Assembly (NCBI GenBank): GCA_030168595.1
Contig: CP115556.1
Coordinates: 558,001-622,000 of the forward strand
Origin: Methanomassiliicoccales archaeon LGM-DZ1
GTDB lineage: Archaea > Thermoplasmatota > Thermoplasmata > Methanomassiliicoccales > Methanomethylophilaceae
Direction: 5' to 3'
DNA length: 64,000 nt
This document shows, piece after piece, positions 16,526 to 23,787 of this stretch (position 1 is its first letter; each line of letters starts with the position of its first letter). A model generated the notes under the pieces. It ran no database searches, had not been told where the DNA came from, and was given only the letters and a program-made list of their open reading frames with translations. The translations under genes and the position numbers were made by a program.

Positions 16526-17946
16526 GCTCCCCCCTTCATCTCGAGGTTGATCAGGTTGTTCATCTCCGCGGCATATTCCAGCGGGAGCTCCTTGGACACG
16601 TTCCCGGCGAAACCGCTGACGATCATCGCGCGGGCGTCCTCTTCAGATATCCCTCTCGACATAAGGTAGAACACCGCATCGTCGCTGATCTTGCCTATGC
16701 GCGCCTCATGTCCCACATCGGCGTCGTTCGTCCTGATGTCCATCGCCGGGACGGTGTCGGACCTCGAAATGCCGTCGACCATCAGCGACTGGCAGGACAC
16801 GAACGCCTTGCTGCCCTTGGCCTGCGGGTTCACGACCACCGCGCTCCTGAAGATGCTGGCTCCCCCGTCCTTGGAGATCGATTTTGTGCTGATGTGCGAC
16901 GAGGTGCAGGGGGCGTTGTGGACGACCTTGGCGCCGGTGTCCAGCTCCTGCCCCTTCCCGGCGAAGGTTATGCCGGTGAACTCGCAGCTCGCACCCCTGC
17001 CCTGCAGGATGCTCATCGGGTACAGGTACGAGGTGTGCGATCCGAACGATCCGGAGACCCATTCGATCTTGCCGCCCTCCTCCACCCTCGCCCTCTTGGT
17101 GTTGAGGTTGTACATGTTCTTCGACCAGTTCTCTATCGTGGAGTAGCGCAGGGTCGCATTCCTGCCGACGTAGAGCTCGACGCATCCGGCGTGCAGGTTG
17201 GCGACGTTGTACTTCGGCGCCGAGCACCCCTCGATGAAATGCAGGTACGCCCCTTCGCCGACGATGATGAGCGTGTGCTCGAACTGCCCCGCGCCCTTCG
17301 CGTTCAGCCGGAAGTACGACTGCAGCGGGAAGTCGAGGTGCACCCCGGGCGGGACGTAGACGAACGACCCGCCGGACCACACGGCCCCGTGGAGGGCGGC
17401 GAACTTGTGGTCCCCCGGCGGCACGAGCTTCATGAAGTGCTCGCGCACCATATCGGCGTACTCCCCGCGCATGGCGCTCTCGATGTCCGTGTAGACAACG
17501 CCCTGCTTGGCTGCCTCGTCCTTCACATTGTGGTAGACGAGCTCGGAATCATACTGCGCGCCCACTCCTGCGAGCGATTTGCGCTCCGCCTCCGGGATGC
17601 CGAGCTTCTCGAAGGTGTCCTTGATGTCCTTGGGCACGTCCTTCCAATCGCCCTGCATCTTCGCGTTCGGGCGGACGTAGGTAGCGATCCTGCCGATGTC
17701 CAGGCCGTCGATCGAAGGCCCCCAGTCCGGCACGGGCATCCTGTTGTAGATGTCCAGGCACTTCAGCCTGAACTCGCGCATCCACTGCGGGTCCCCCTTC
17801 TCGTCGGAGATCCTGCCGACGATCTCCGGCGTGAGGCCTTCCTCCATCCTGAAGGAGTCGTCCTCGGGGTTCCGGAAATCGTAGATGCTCCGGCCGCTGT
17901 CGGCATCCCGGACCTTCTCCCTGATGCTGTCCCTGCCTTCGCTCAT
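16522..17946 (-). CDS. sufB: Fe-S cluster assembly scaffold protein SufB
   Basis: Core scaffold on which Fe-S clusters form, 474 aa as usual. Recognisable blocks: PDWGPSIDGLDIGRI, GAQYDSELVYHNVK, SGGSFVYVPPGVHLDFPLQSYF, IVGEGAYLHFIEGCSAP, HAGCVELYVGRNATLRYSTIENWS, and the C-terminal DVGHEARIGKISDDAVFYLMSRGISEEDA with the SufB/D signature. The Cys in GCSAP and HAGC are the expected positions. Starts inside the sufC frame (see sufC) and overlaps sufD. Confidence 0.95.
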   Translation of the reverse strand: MSEGRDSIREKVRDADSGRSIYDFRNPEDDSFRMEEGLTPEIVGRISDEKGDPQWMREFRLKCLDIYNRMPVPDWGPSIDGLDIGRIATYVRPNAKMQGDWKDVPKDIKDTFEKLGIPEAERKSLAGVGAQYDSELVYHNVKDEAAKQGVVYTDIESAMRGEYADMVREHFMKLVPPGDHKFAALHGAVWSGGSFVYVPPGVHLDFPLQSYFRLNAKGAGQFEHTLIIVGEGAYLHFIEGCSAPKYNVANLHAGCVELYVGRNATLRYSTIENWSKNMYNLNTKRARVEEGGKIEWVSGSFGSHTSYLYPMSILQGRGASCEFTGITFAGKGQELDTGAKVVHNAPCTSSHISTKSISKDGGASIFRSAVVVNPQAKGSKAFVSCQSLMVDGISRSDTVPAMDIRTNDADVGHEARIGKISDDAVFYLMSRGISEEDARAMIVSGFAGNVSKELPLEYAAEMNNLINLEMKGGA

Positions 17947-18715
17947 GCTCGTACTCCGCGAATCCGTTCCGGTTGATCCCGTCGATCATGGAAGGCCCTC
18001 CGGCGGCCGCCAGCCTCCCCTGCACCATGACGTGGACCCTGTCGATGTCCAGGGAATCGAGGATGCGGGTGCTGTGGGTGATGACCAGCAGGGACCCTCC
18101 GACGGTCTCCCTGTAACGCTCGATACCGGCCGACACCGTGCGGACCGCATCGACGTCCAGCCCTGAGTCCGTCTCGTCCAGGATGGCCAGGTCGGGCTTC
18201 AGCATCAGCAGTTGCAGCACCTCGGCCTTCTTCTTCTCCCCTCCGGAGAAGCCCACGTTGAGCTCCCTGTCGAGATAGGAGATGTCCATGTTCAGCAGCT
18301 GCATGCTCTTCTTGGCCTCGTCCCTGAACTCGAAGTACTTCGCCCTCTTCCCGGTCCTCTGCTCGAGCGCCGTCCTCAGGAACTCCCCGAGCGTTATGCC
18401 GGGGACCTCCGCCGGCGTCTGGAAGGAGAGGAACATGCCCTCCTTCGCGCGCCTGTCGGCGGTCTCGTACGTTATGTCCTGCCCCTTGAAGGAGATCTTC
18501 CCGCCGGTGACCCTGTAGCGCGGGTCCCCCATCAGGGTGCATCCGAGAGTGGACTTCCCGGCCCCGTTCGGGCCCATGAGCACATGGACCTCTCCTTTTC
18601 CGATCTCCAGGTCGATCCCGTGCAGGATCTCCCTGCCGCCGGCCTCCGCCGTCAGACCTTCCACCTGCAGGAGGCTCCCGGCCGCCTGCGTTCCCTTTGC
18701 ATCATCTATGCTCAT
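17549..18715 (-). CDS. sufC: Fe-S assembly ATPase SufC, frame continuing into sufB without its own stop
   Basis: ABC ATPase energising the Suf scaffold. Residues 1-258 match SufC: Walker A GPNGAGKSTL, Q-loop LSFQTP, signature NVGFSGGEKKKAEVL, Walker B LAILDETDSGLD and switch His in ITHSTRI. SufC normally ends near GFAEYEHE, here at about 17943, beside the sufB ATG. No stop occurs there in this frame; it stays open until 17549, adding about 130 basic, Arg/Gly-rich residues that are the out-of-frame shadow of sufB. Either an indel has removed the natural stop (an ATGA overlap exists one frame over) or the protein really is extended. Confidence 0.85.
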   Translation of the reverse strand: MSIDDAKGTQAAGSLLQVEGLTAEAGGREILHGIDLEIGKGEVHVLMGPNGAGKSTLGCTLMGDPRYRVTGGKISFKGQDITYETADRRAKEGMFLSFQTPAEVPGITLGEFLRTALEQRTGKRAKYFEFRDEAKKSMQLLNMDISYLDRELNVGFSGGEKKKAEVLQLLMLKPDLAILDETDSGLDVDAVRTVSAGIERYRETVGGSLLVITHSTRILDSLDIDRVHVMVQGRLAAAGGPSMIDGINRNGFAEYEHERRQGQHQGEGPGCRQRPEHLRFPEPRGRLLQDGGRPHAGDRRQDLRREGGPAVDARVQAEVPGHLQQDARAGLGAFDRRPGHRQDRYLRPPEREDAGRLEGRAQGHQGHLREARHPGGGAQIARRSGRAV

Positions 18716-19005
18716 TGCCGATCCCTTCGCTTCATCGTCTTCTGCAGTGCCGTCATCAGCTTCTCGACGGCCTCCTCGTTGCCCCGGAGCATCCCGCAGG
18801 TGACGCAGGTGCGGATGTAGCCCGCCAGCAGCTCCCTGTTGAATGAGTTCAGGGCGGCGTTGACCGCCGAGGTCTGGACGATTATGTCCGGGCAGGAGGC
18901 ACTCTTCTCCAGCATCCCGCGTATGCCGCGGATCTGTCCTTCTATACGATTCAAACGGTGAATCAATTTGTCGTATTCTTCTTTAGAATGCTCCATGGGC
19001 TTCAT
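18712..19005 (-). CDS. CsoR/CstR-family (DUF156) transcriptional repressor leading the suf operon
   Basis: All-helical repressor of 97 aa from ATG 19005. HRLNRIEGQIRGIRGMLE is the family signature. The ligand positions are C38 (SASCPDII), then Y63 where copper-sensing CsoR has His, and C67 (RTCVTC); the 25- and 29-residue spacings match CsoR exactly, but the His is lost, as it is in persulfide-sensing CstR. An extra C70 follows. It is the first gene of the suf operon (4-nt overlap with sufC). The ATG at 19101 is rejected since the TATA box and operator lie between it and 19005. Confidence 0.88.
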   Translation of the reverse strand: MKPMEHSKEEYDKLIHRLNRIEGQIRGIRGMLEKSASCPDIIVQTSAVNAALNSFNRELLAGYIRTCVTCGMLRGNEEAVEKLMTALQKTMKRRDRQ

Positions 19006-19071
19006 GCAGCCGCCGCATTCCAACGACTTAACAATTGTTTCCACGGGTGCCCCACATAATGATGTCCGATT

Positions 19072-19090
19072 TATACCCTTCGGGGGTATA
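19072..19090. promoter_or_regulatory. Palindromic operator overlapping the suf promoter
   Basis: Inverted repeat TATACCC / GGGTATA with a 5-nt spacer TTCGG. This is the CsoR/CstR-family operator style (ATACCC...GGGTAT). On the minus strand the TATA box (about 19068-19076, GTATAAATC) overlaps one arm, so binding of the repressor should block TBP. Confidence 0.7.
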
Positions 19091-19110
19091 TCCGCGAACA
19101 TTTTTCGGGC

Positions 19111-19166
19111 CGTTCGTTAACGTTTATGGAGAATATGTGTTAATATTTGATTTAACGTTCGTTAAC
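19111..19166. repeat. Two copies of CGTTCGTTAAC in the suf/ABC-F intergenic region
   Basis: Direct repeats at 19111-19121 and 19156-19166, 45 bp apart (start to start), each including the palindromic GTTAAC; another GTTAAC is at about 19228. The 299-bp region between ATG 19005 and ATG 19305 is markedly AT-rich. Confidence 0.5.
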
Positions 19167-19269
19167 AAATCTCGAATGCCCGTTGATAACTTAACATACA
19201 TTCATCGGCATTTGTAAAATATATCTGTTAACTTTTCAGCCGTATAGACCTCTCCGCCCTTTCCCTCAC

Positions 19270-19277
19270 TTTTTAAT
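19270..19277 (+). promoter_or_regulatory. TATA box for the ABC-F gene
   Basis: TTTTTAAT, 28-35 bp before ATG 19305; it excludes the GTG at 19281 as a start. Confidence 0.5.
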
Positions 19278-19304
19278 CCCGTGCGTGCATTGAGCCGGCC
19301 GATC

Positions 19305-21116
19305 ATGCTGTTCAGAGCCGAATCGGTCACCAAGTCTTTCGGGCCCAACAAGGTGCTCACCGACGCCAATATCCAGATAAACGAGCACGATGCGATAGGG
19401 CTCATCGGCATCAACGGCGCGGGGAAGTCCACCTTCATCAAGATCCTCCTCGGCATAGAGCAGCCGGACACGGGCGAGGTCATCCGCAGGACCCACCGCA
19501 TCGGATACCTGGAACAGTTCGCAGAGTCGTCGCACGTCACCGTCCGCGAGGTCCTCGGCAGGCCCTACGGTCACATCGAGAACATCAAGAGCAGGATGGG
19601 CGAGATCGACCGGAAGATGGCCGAGGGAGGGGACATCGACTGGAATGCCCTCGCCACCGAGTACGCGGACCTGGAGCAGAAGCTGGCGAGCTGCGACGTG
19701 GCCGACGAGCACAAGCTCGAGGAGGCGCTCTCTAAGGTGGGCCTCGACCCCGGTGAGATGATGGGCCGCTACATGGACACGCTGTCCGGGGGAGAGCGCA
19801 CCAAGGTCATGCTCGCCAGGATCGTGGTCCAGGCATCGGACTGCGACATCCTGGTCATGGACGAGCCCACCTCCCACCTGGACATCGACACCATCGAGTG
19901 GCTGGAGGACTACATGATCGCCAGCCAGCTGGCGTTCCTGGTGGTCTCCCACGACCGTTACTTCCTGGACAAGATGACCTCCCGCATGGTGGAGATCGAG
20001 AACGGCAAGACCCGGGAGTACAAGGGGAACTACTCCGACTTCATCATGAAGAAGATGATCGACATCAACCGCCAGGAGAAGGAGTACCTCCGCTATACCC
20101 AGAACAAGAAGCAGCAGGAGAAGATCGCCGCCCAGATGCACCACGACATGTGGTACTCCGCGACCTACAAGACCCGCGAGAAGATGATCGACAAGATGGA
20201 GGTCAAGGAGAAGCCTGTGGAATCCCGGGAGATCACCGTCAGGATCGAGGCCGCCCACAAGTCCGGGAAGAACGTCTTCACCATGAAGGACTGCTCCATA
20301 AGCTACGGCGGGAAGGACGTTCTCAAGCATGTGAACCTGGAGGTCCACAAAGGGGACAGGATCGGAGTTTTCGGGGCCAACGGCCAGGGCAAATCGACGC
20401 TGGTTAAGGCGATGATCGGCGAGATCCCCTGCGAAGGAGACCTCTGGATCGCCCCAGGCGCCAAGATCGGGTACTATTCCCAGCACCATGATGACCTCGA
20501 CCTCCGGCTGACCGCCGAGGAGCAGGTGCTGCAGATCATCGGGAAGGACCGCAGGGCGGACGCCCGCAACCTGCTGGCACGTTTCTTCCTGTACGGCGAG
20601 GAGGTCAGCCGCCCCATGTCCACCCTCTCCGGCGGGCAGAGGTGCAGGGTGGCGCTGACCATCCTGCTGCTCAAGGAGACCAACGTCCTGGTCCTCGACG
20701 AGCCCACTAACTACCTGGACATCCCGGCCAGGCACGCCATAGAGGAGGCCCTGAAGGAGTACGGCGGCACCATCATCGCAGTCACCCATGACCGTTACTT
20801 CCTGGACTCGGTGTGCACCAAGGTCATAGAGGTCAAGGACGGGCACGCGGAGATGCACACCGGCACCTACTCGCAGCTCAAGGGCAGGCCGAACATCACC
20901 GAGATCGTCATGGACGCCGACGAGTACAGGGTGCTGGCACCTTTCACCAACTGGTCCACCGGCATGAAGTACAAGAAAGGGGACAGGGTACTGGTGGCCC
21001 CCAACGAGATCGACAACTACCAGTGGGCGATCGACCAGGGCAAGATCAAAAAGACCGGCGGGCGCCAGAGGAAGAAGGTCGCCGTCAAGACCGACGCCGG
21101 GGATGGGAAGAAATGA
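19305..21116 (+). CDS. ABC-F family ATPase
   Basis: Soluble twin-ATPase protein without membrane domain, 603 aa. First cassette: GINGAGKSTFIK, LSGGERTKVMLAR, DILVMDEPTSHLDI; second cassette: GANGQGKSTLVK, LSGGQRCRVALTI, NVLVLDEPTNYLDI. The linker between them (residues about 235-310: KKMIDINRQEKEYLRYTQNKKQ) is the charged helical arm that reaches the ribosome in this family. The last 70 residues form a short C-terminal extension with a basic tail. ABC-F proteins act on translating ribosomes (rescue or antibiotic protection); the specific role here is unknown. Its stop overlaps the next ATG (ATGA). Confidence 0.92.
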   Translation: MLFRAESVTKSFGPNKVLTDANIQINEHDAIGLIGINGAGKSTFIKILLGIEQPDTGEVIRRTHRIGYLEQFAESSHVTVREVLGRPYGHIENIKSRMGEIDRKMAEGGDIDWNALATEYADLEQKLASCDVADEHKLEEALSKVGLDPGEMMGRYMDTLSGGERTKVMLARIVVQASDCDILVMDEPTSHLDIDTIEWLEDYMIASQLAFLVVSHDRYFLDKMTSRMVEIENGKTREYKGNYSDFIMKKMIDINRQEKEYLRYTQNKKQQEKIAAQMHHDMWYSATYKTREKMIDKMEVKEKPVESREITVRIEAAHKSGKNVFTMKDCSISYGGKDVLKHVNLEVHKGDRIGVFGANGQGKSTLVKAMIGEIPCEGDLWIAPGAKIGYYSQHHDDLDLRLTAEEQVLQIIGKDRRADARNLLARFFLYGEEVSRPMSTLSGGQRCRVALTILLLKETNVLVLDEPTNYLDIPARHAIEEALKEYGGTIIAVTHDRYFLDSVCTKVIEVKDGHAEMHTGTYSQLKGRPNITEIVMDADEYRVLAPFTNWSTGMKYKKGDRVLVAPNEIDNYQWAIDQGKIKKTGGRQRKKVAVKTDAGDGKK

Positions 21117-21667
21117 CCCGCATAGGCTACATGGGCATCCCGTTCTCGTTCACCGAGGGGATGACCCAGAGCATGGCGGCGGAACTGGGCATCGATGCCG
21201 AGAAGGTTCCGCTGGAGACCGCCCGCGGGGTCGTCGGGGCCCTGCGCGAAGGAAGCATCGACCTGGGGGTCCTGGCCGTCCGCAACTCCACGTTCGGGCC
21301 GGTCATCGAGACGGAGAAGGCCCTGGAGGGCTTCCCGCACAAAGTGCTCATGAGGAGGACCATGCCCGTCCGCCAATGCATCTTCGTCAGAAGCCCCGGT
21401 GCCAAGGTGAGCATAGTCGCGTCCCACGTGCAGGCGCTGGGTCAATGCAGGGGGACATTGGACAGGCTCTACCCCGGGGCCGCCCGGAAGGAGATCTCCG
21501 ATACTGCAGTGGCTGCCGAGATGGTATCGGACGGAAGGCTCCCGGCCGACTGCGCCGTGGTCTGCCGCAAGGAGGCCGGCCTCCATTACGGCCTGCACCT
21601 AGTCATGGAGAACGCCGAGGACCGGGAGGACAACGCCACCGAGTTCATCCTCATCAGCGCTGAGTGA
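21113..21667 (+). CDS. Prephenate dehydratase-like protein
   Basis: Periplasmic-binding-protein-II-fold protein of 184 aa resembling the catalytic domain of prephenate dehydratase, with no ACT domain. IGYMGIPFSFTEGM replaces the usual G-P-G-T-F opening; DLGVLAVRNSTFGPV corresponds to the P-I-E-N-S block; the C-terminal NATEFILI lines up with the T-R-F motif but has Glu in place of the important Arg. It starts within the ABC-F stop codon and converges on the aromatic operon, overlapping aroA by 14 nt. The context supports phenylalanine synthesis, but the altered motifs leave the activity unproven. Confidence 0.65.
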   Translation: MTRIGYMGIPFSFTEGMTQSMAAELGIDAEKVPLETARGVVGALREGSIDLGVLAVRNSTFGPVIETEKALEGFPHKVLMRRTMPVRQCIFVRSPGAKVSIVASHVQALGQCRGTLDRLYPGAARKEISDTAVAAEMVSDGRLPADCAVVCRKEAGLHYGLHLVMENAEDREDNATEFILISAE

Positions 21668-22973
21668 AAGCACCGTCCCGGAAAGAGGAATACCGGGATC
21701 GGCGGCGTTCGACCTTCATCCCTATCGACTGCATCATCTCCGGGAACCCAGGGTATGAGACGTTCCAGCAGGCATCGTCGTCCATGGAGACGGGCCCGTC
21801 GGCGACCAAGGACGCCACCGCGGCGGCCATGAGCATGCGGTGATCGCCGCAGTGCTCGATCCTCGCGCCGTGCAGCCTCTCCACTCCGTTGATGACGCAT
21901 CCGTCTGATGTCCCGGTGATGTCGGCGCCCAGGGACCTCAGCATCTTCTCTGTGAGGGCGATCCTGTCGCTCTCCTTGAACCTCAGCTGGGGAGCGCCGT
22001 ATAGCCTGCTCCTGCCTTTGGCGGTGCTCAGCAGCACCGCGACCACCGGGAAGAGGTCGGGCATGTCGCCCATGTCGATCTCCGCTCCTTCGAGATTCCC
22101 GGTGCTGGCACATGTTATGGAATCTCCCGATTCCTCCACCCTGCACCCGGCCTCCTTCAGCACGTCGACTATCCTCTTGTCCCCCTGGGGGTCCTTCGGG
22201 TCCATCCCGCGGACGGTGACCTTCCCGGCAAGCCCTCCTGCGACGAGCGGGAAGGCCGCCGAGGAGAAGTCGGCCGGCACGCGGTAATCCGCCGGCCTGT
22301 AATGCTGCGGCTCGGCATGGTAGACGCGGCACCCTTCCTCCGCAGACTCGCCGACCTCCACGCCGAACCTGCGCATCATCTCCGTCGTGATATCGATGTA
22401 CGGCCTCGAGACGAGGTGCCCGGTGATGCGGACGTCGGTCGGGCGCCCCGTCAGGGGCGCTGACATGATCAGCGAGGTGACGAACTGGGAGGAGACCCCG
22501 CCGTCGATGGTCAATACGGGCGATGCGATCGGCCCCCTTACCCTGACGGGAGGCTTCCCGCCCTCCGAGGAGCATGACACCCCTGCGGCGGATAGGCAGT
22601 CCAGGAGGGGCCCCATCGGCCTCTTCCTGATGGAACTGTCGCCGTCCAGCACCGTCTCGGACCCGAAGACGGATGCGATCCCGGTCATGATCCTGAGGGT
22701 CGTACCGGAGTTCCCGACGTCGATGGGCCCGTCCGGCGCATGCAGCTCCTCGGTGAAGATGTCCAGGTATCCGTCCTCCTCCAGGACCTCGGCGCCCATG
22801 CGCCTGACCGCCCCGATGGTGGAGCGGGTGTCGAACGACAGGAGCGGGGAGGATACTCTGCACCTTCCCTCCGACAGCGCGGACATGATTATCGCTCTGT
22901 GGGTATGGCTCTTCGACGGCGGAGGCGATACTTCTCCCTCCGCGCGCCCTCCCGAGAACACTATGTCTCCCAT
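21654..22973 (-). CDS. aroA: 3-phosphoshikimate 1-carboxyvinyltransferase (EPSP synthase)
   Basis: Adds enolpyruvyl from PEP to shikimate-3-P. 439 aa from ATG 22973. Signature PPSKSHTHRAIIMSAL (Lys and Arg for PEP), DVGNSGTTLRIMTG (LxxGNxGT motif), KRPMGPLLDCL, SSQFVTSLIM, VPADFSSAAFPLVAGGL, LRFKESDRIALTEKMLRSLG and EHCGDHRMLMAAAV. The frame extends 47 codons upstream, but that stretch lies inside the shikimate kinase gene. Fifth and last gene of the aro operon, starting 1 nt before the aroK stop would end. Confidence 0.95.
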   Translation of the reverse strand: MGDIVFSGGRAEGEVSPPPSKSHTHRAIIMSALSEGRCRVSSPLLSFDTRSTIGAVRRMGAEVLEEDGYLDIFTEELHAPDGPIDVGNSGTTLRIMTGIASVFGSETVLDGDSSIRKRPMGPLLDCLSAAGVSCSSEGGKPPVRVRGPIASPVLTIDGGVSSQFVTSLIMSAPLTGRPTDVRITGHLVSRPYIDITTEMMRRFGVEVGESAEEGCRVYHAEPQHYRPADYRVPADFSSAAFPLVAGGLAGKVTVRGMDPKDPQGDKRIVDVLKEAGCRVEESGDSITCASTGNLEGAEIDMGDMPDLFPVVAVLLSTAKGRSRLYGAPQLRFKESDRIALTEKMLRSLGADITGTSDGCVINGVERLHGARIEHCGDHRMLMAAAVASLVADGPVSMDDDACWNVSYPGFPEMMQSIGMKVERRRSRYSSFRDGAFTQR

Positions 22974-22974
22974 G

Positions 22975-23787
22975 TTACCTCGTCTCCGCGAGCAGGGTAC
23001 GGTAGGGGAGACGGGCGGAGATCTCCTTCCCCTCCCCTTTCCTGCACAATGCGGCCACGGCCGGCCCGGTCCCGGATATCCCAGCCGCCAAGGCCCCGGC
23101 CTCCAGAAGATCATCGATTATTTCCTGGCTCTCGCCGGTTATCTCGGCAATCAGCCTCCCGTTCATGGTCATGGCCGCCAGGGGATCGCGCAGGCAGACC
23201 TCCTTGATCATCTCCATGTCGGCCGCCCTCGCCTCGTACGATTCGCGGGGCACGCGGACCTTGACCCGCTCCGGGACGAACACGATTGCGTCCATGGGGT
23301 CGACCGGCTCCTTCCTGAGGATGGTATCAGTGCGGTTGTCGGTCACGATGAAGCCTCCGAGCTCACAGCCGACGGCGTCATCGAAGGAGCCGGTGACGGT
23401 CACGCGGGCCTCTTTGGCGCATTGGACTCCCAGTTCGATGATGTCCATTACGTCGGCTTCGGCCCCGTGGGCACTGTACACCGCCTTGATGACGGCATTG
23501 CAGACGGAACTGGAGCTCTTCAGACCGCGGGACGGCGGGATGTCCGATGATATCGACAGATGATAGCCAACGGAAGGGTCCGCCCCTATGGACTCGAGGG
23601 CCCTGCGGACGCATATCCGCGCAAGGCCGGTGTCGGTCTGCTCTCCGACGACCTCGACTTCCTGGGCCGTGCCCTCTTCGCGATAGACGGCATGCGTCGC
23701 CAGGTCGATGCCGATGACCGCTCCCGTCCCGCTGACGATCCCGTTCATCACCGAGATGCACCCGTACGAAGTGCCTTCTCCCATCAT
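22975..23787 (-). CDS. aroK: Shikimate kinase, archaeal GHMP type
   Basis: Phosphorylates shikimate; archaea use this GHMP-superfamily enzyme instead of bacterial AroK. 270 aa. Typical features: an N-terminal small-residue stretch ISVMNGIVSGTGAVIGIDL, the ATP-binding SSDIPPSRGLKSSSSVCNAV (the PxxxGLxSSS motif), VTVTGSFDDAV, and the C-terminal AAGISGTGPAVAAL. Overlaps the AroD-AroE gene by 4 nt and is followed directly by aroA. Confidence 0.93.
   Translation of the reverse strand: MMGEGTSYGCISVMNGIVSGTGAVIGIDLATHAVYREEGTAQEVEVVGEQTDTGLARICVRRALESIGADPSVGYHLSISSDIPPSRGLKSSSSVCNAVIKAVYSAHGAEADVMDIIELGVQCAKEARVTVTGSFDDAVGCELGGFIVTDNRTDTILRKEPVDPMDAIVFVPERVKVRVPRESYEARAADMEMIKEVCLRDPLAAMTMNGRLIAEITGESQEIIDDLLEAGALAAGISGTGPAVAALCRKGEGKEISARLPYRTLLAETR

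Noticed and set aside
19266-20858. 530-codon frame antisense to the ABC-F gene
   Set aside because: Low-complexity Leu/Val/His/Asp translation, no motif; both ATPase cassettes are on the plus strand.
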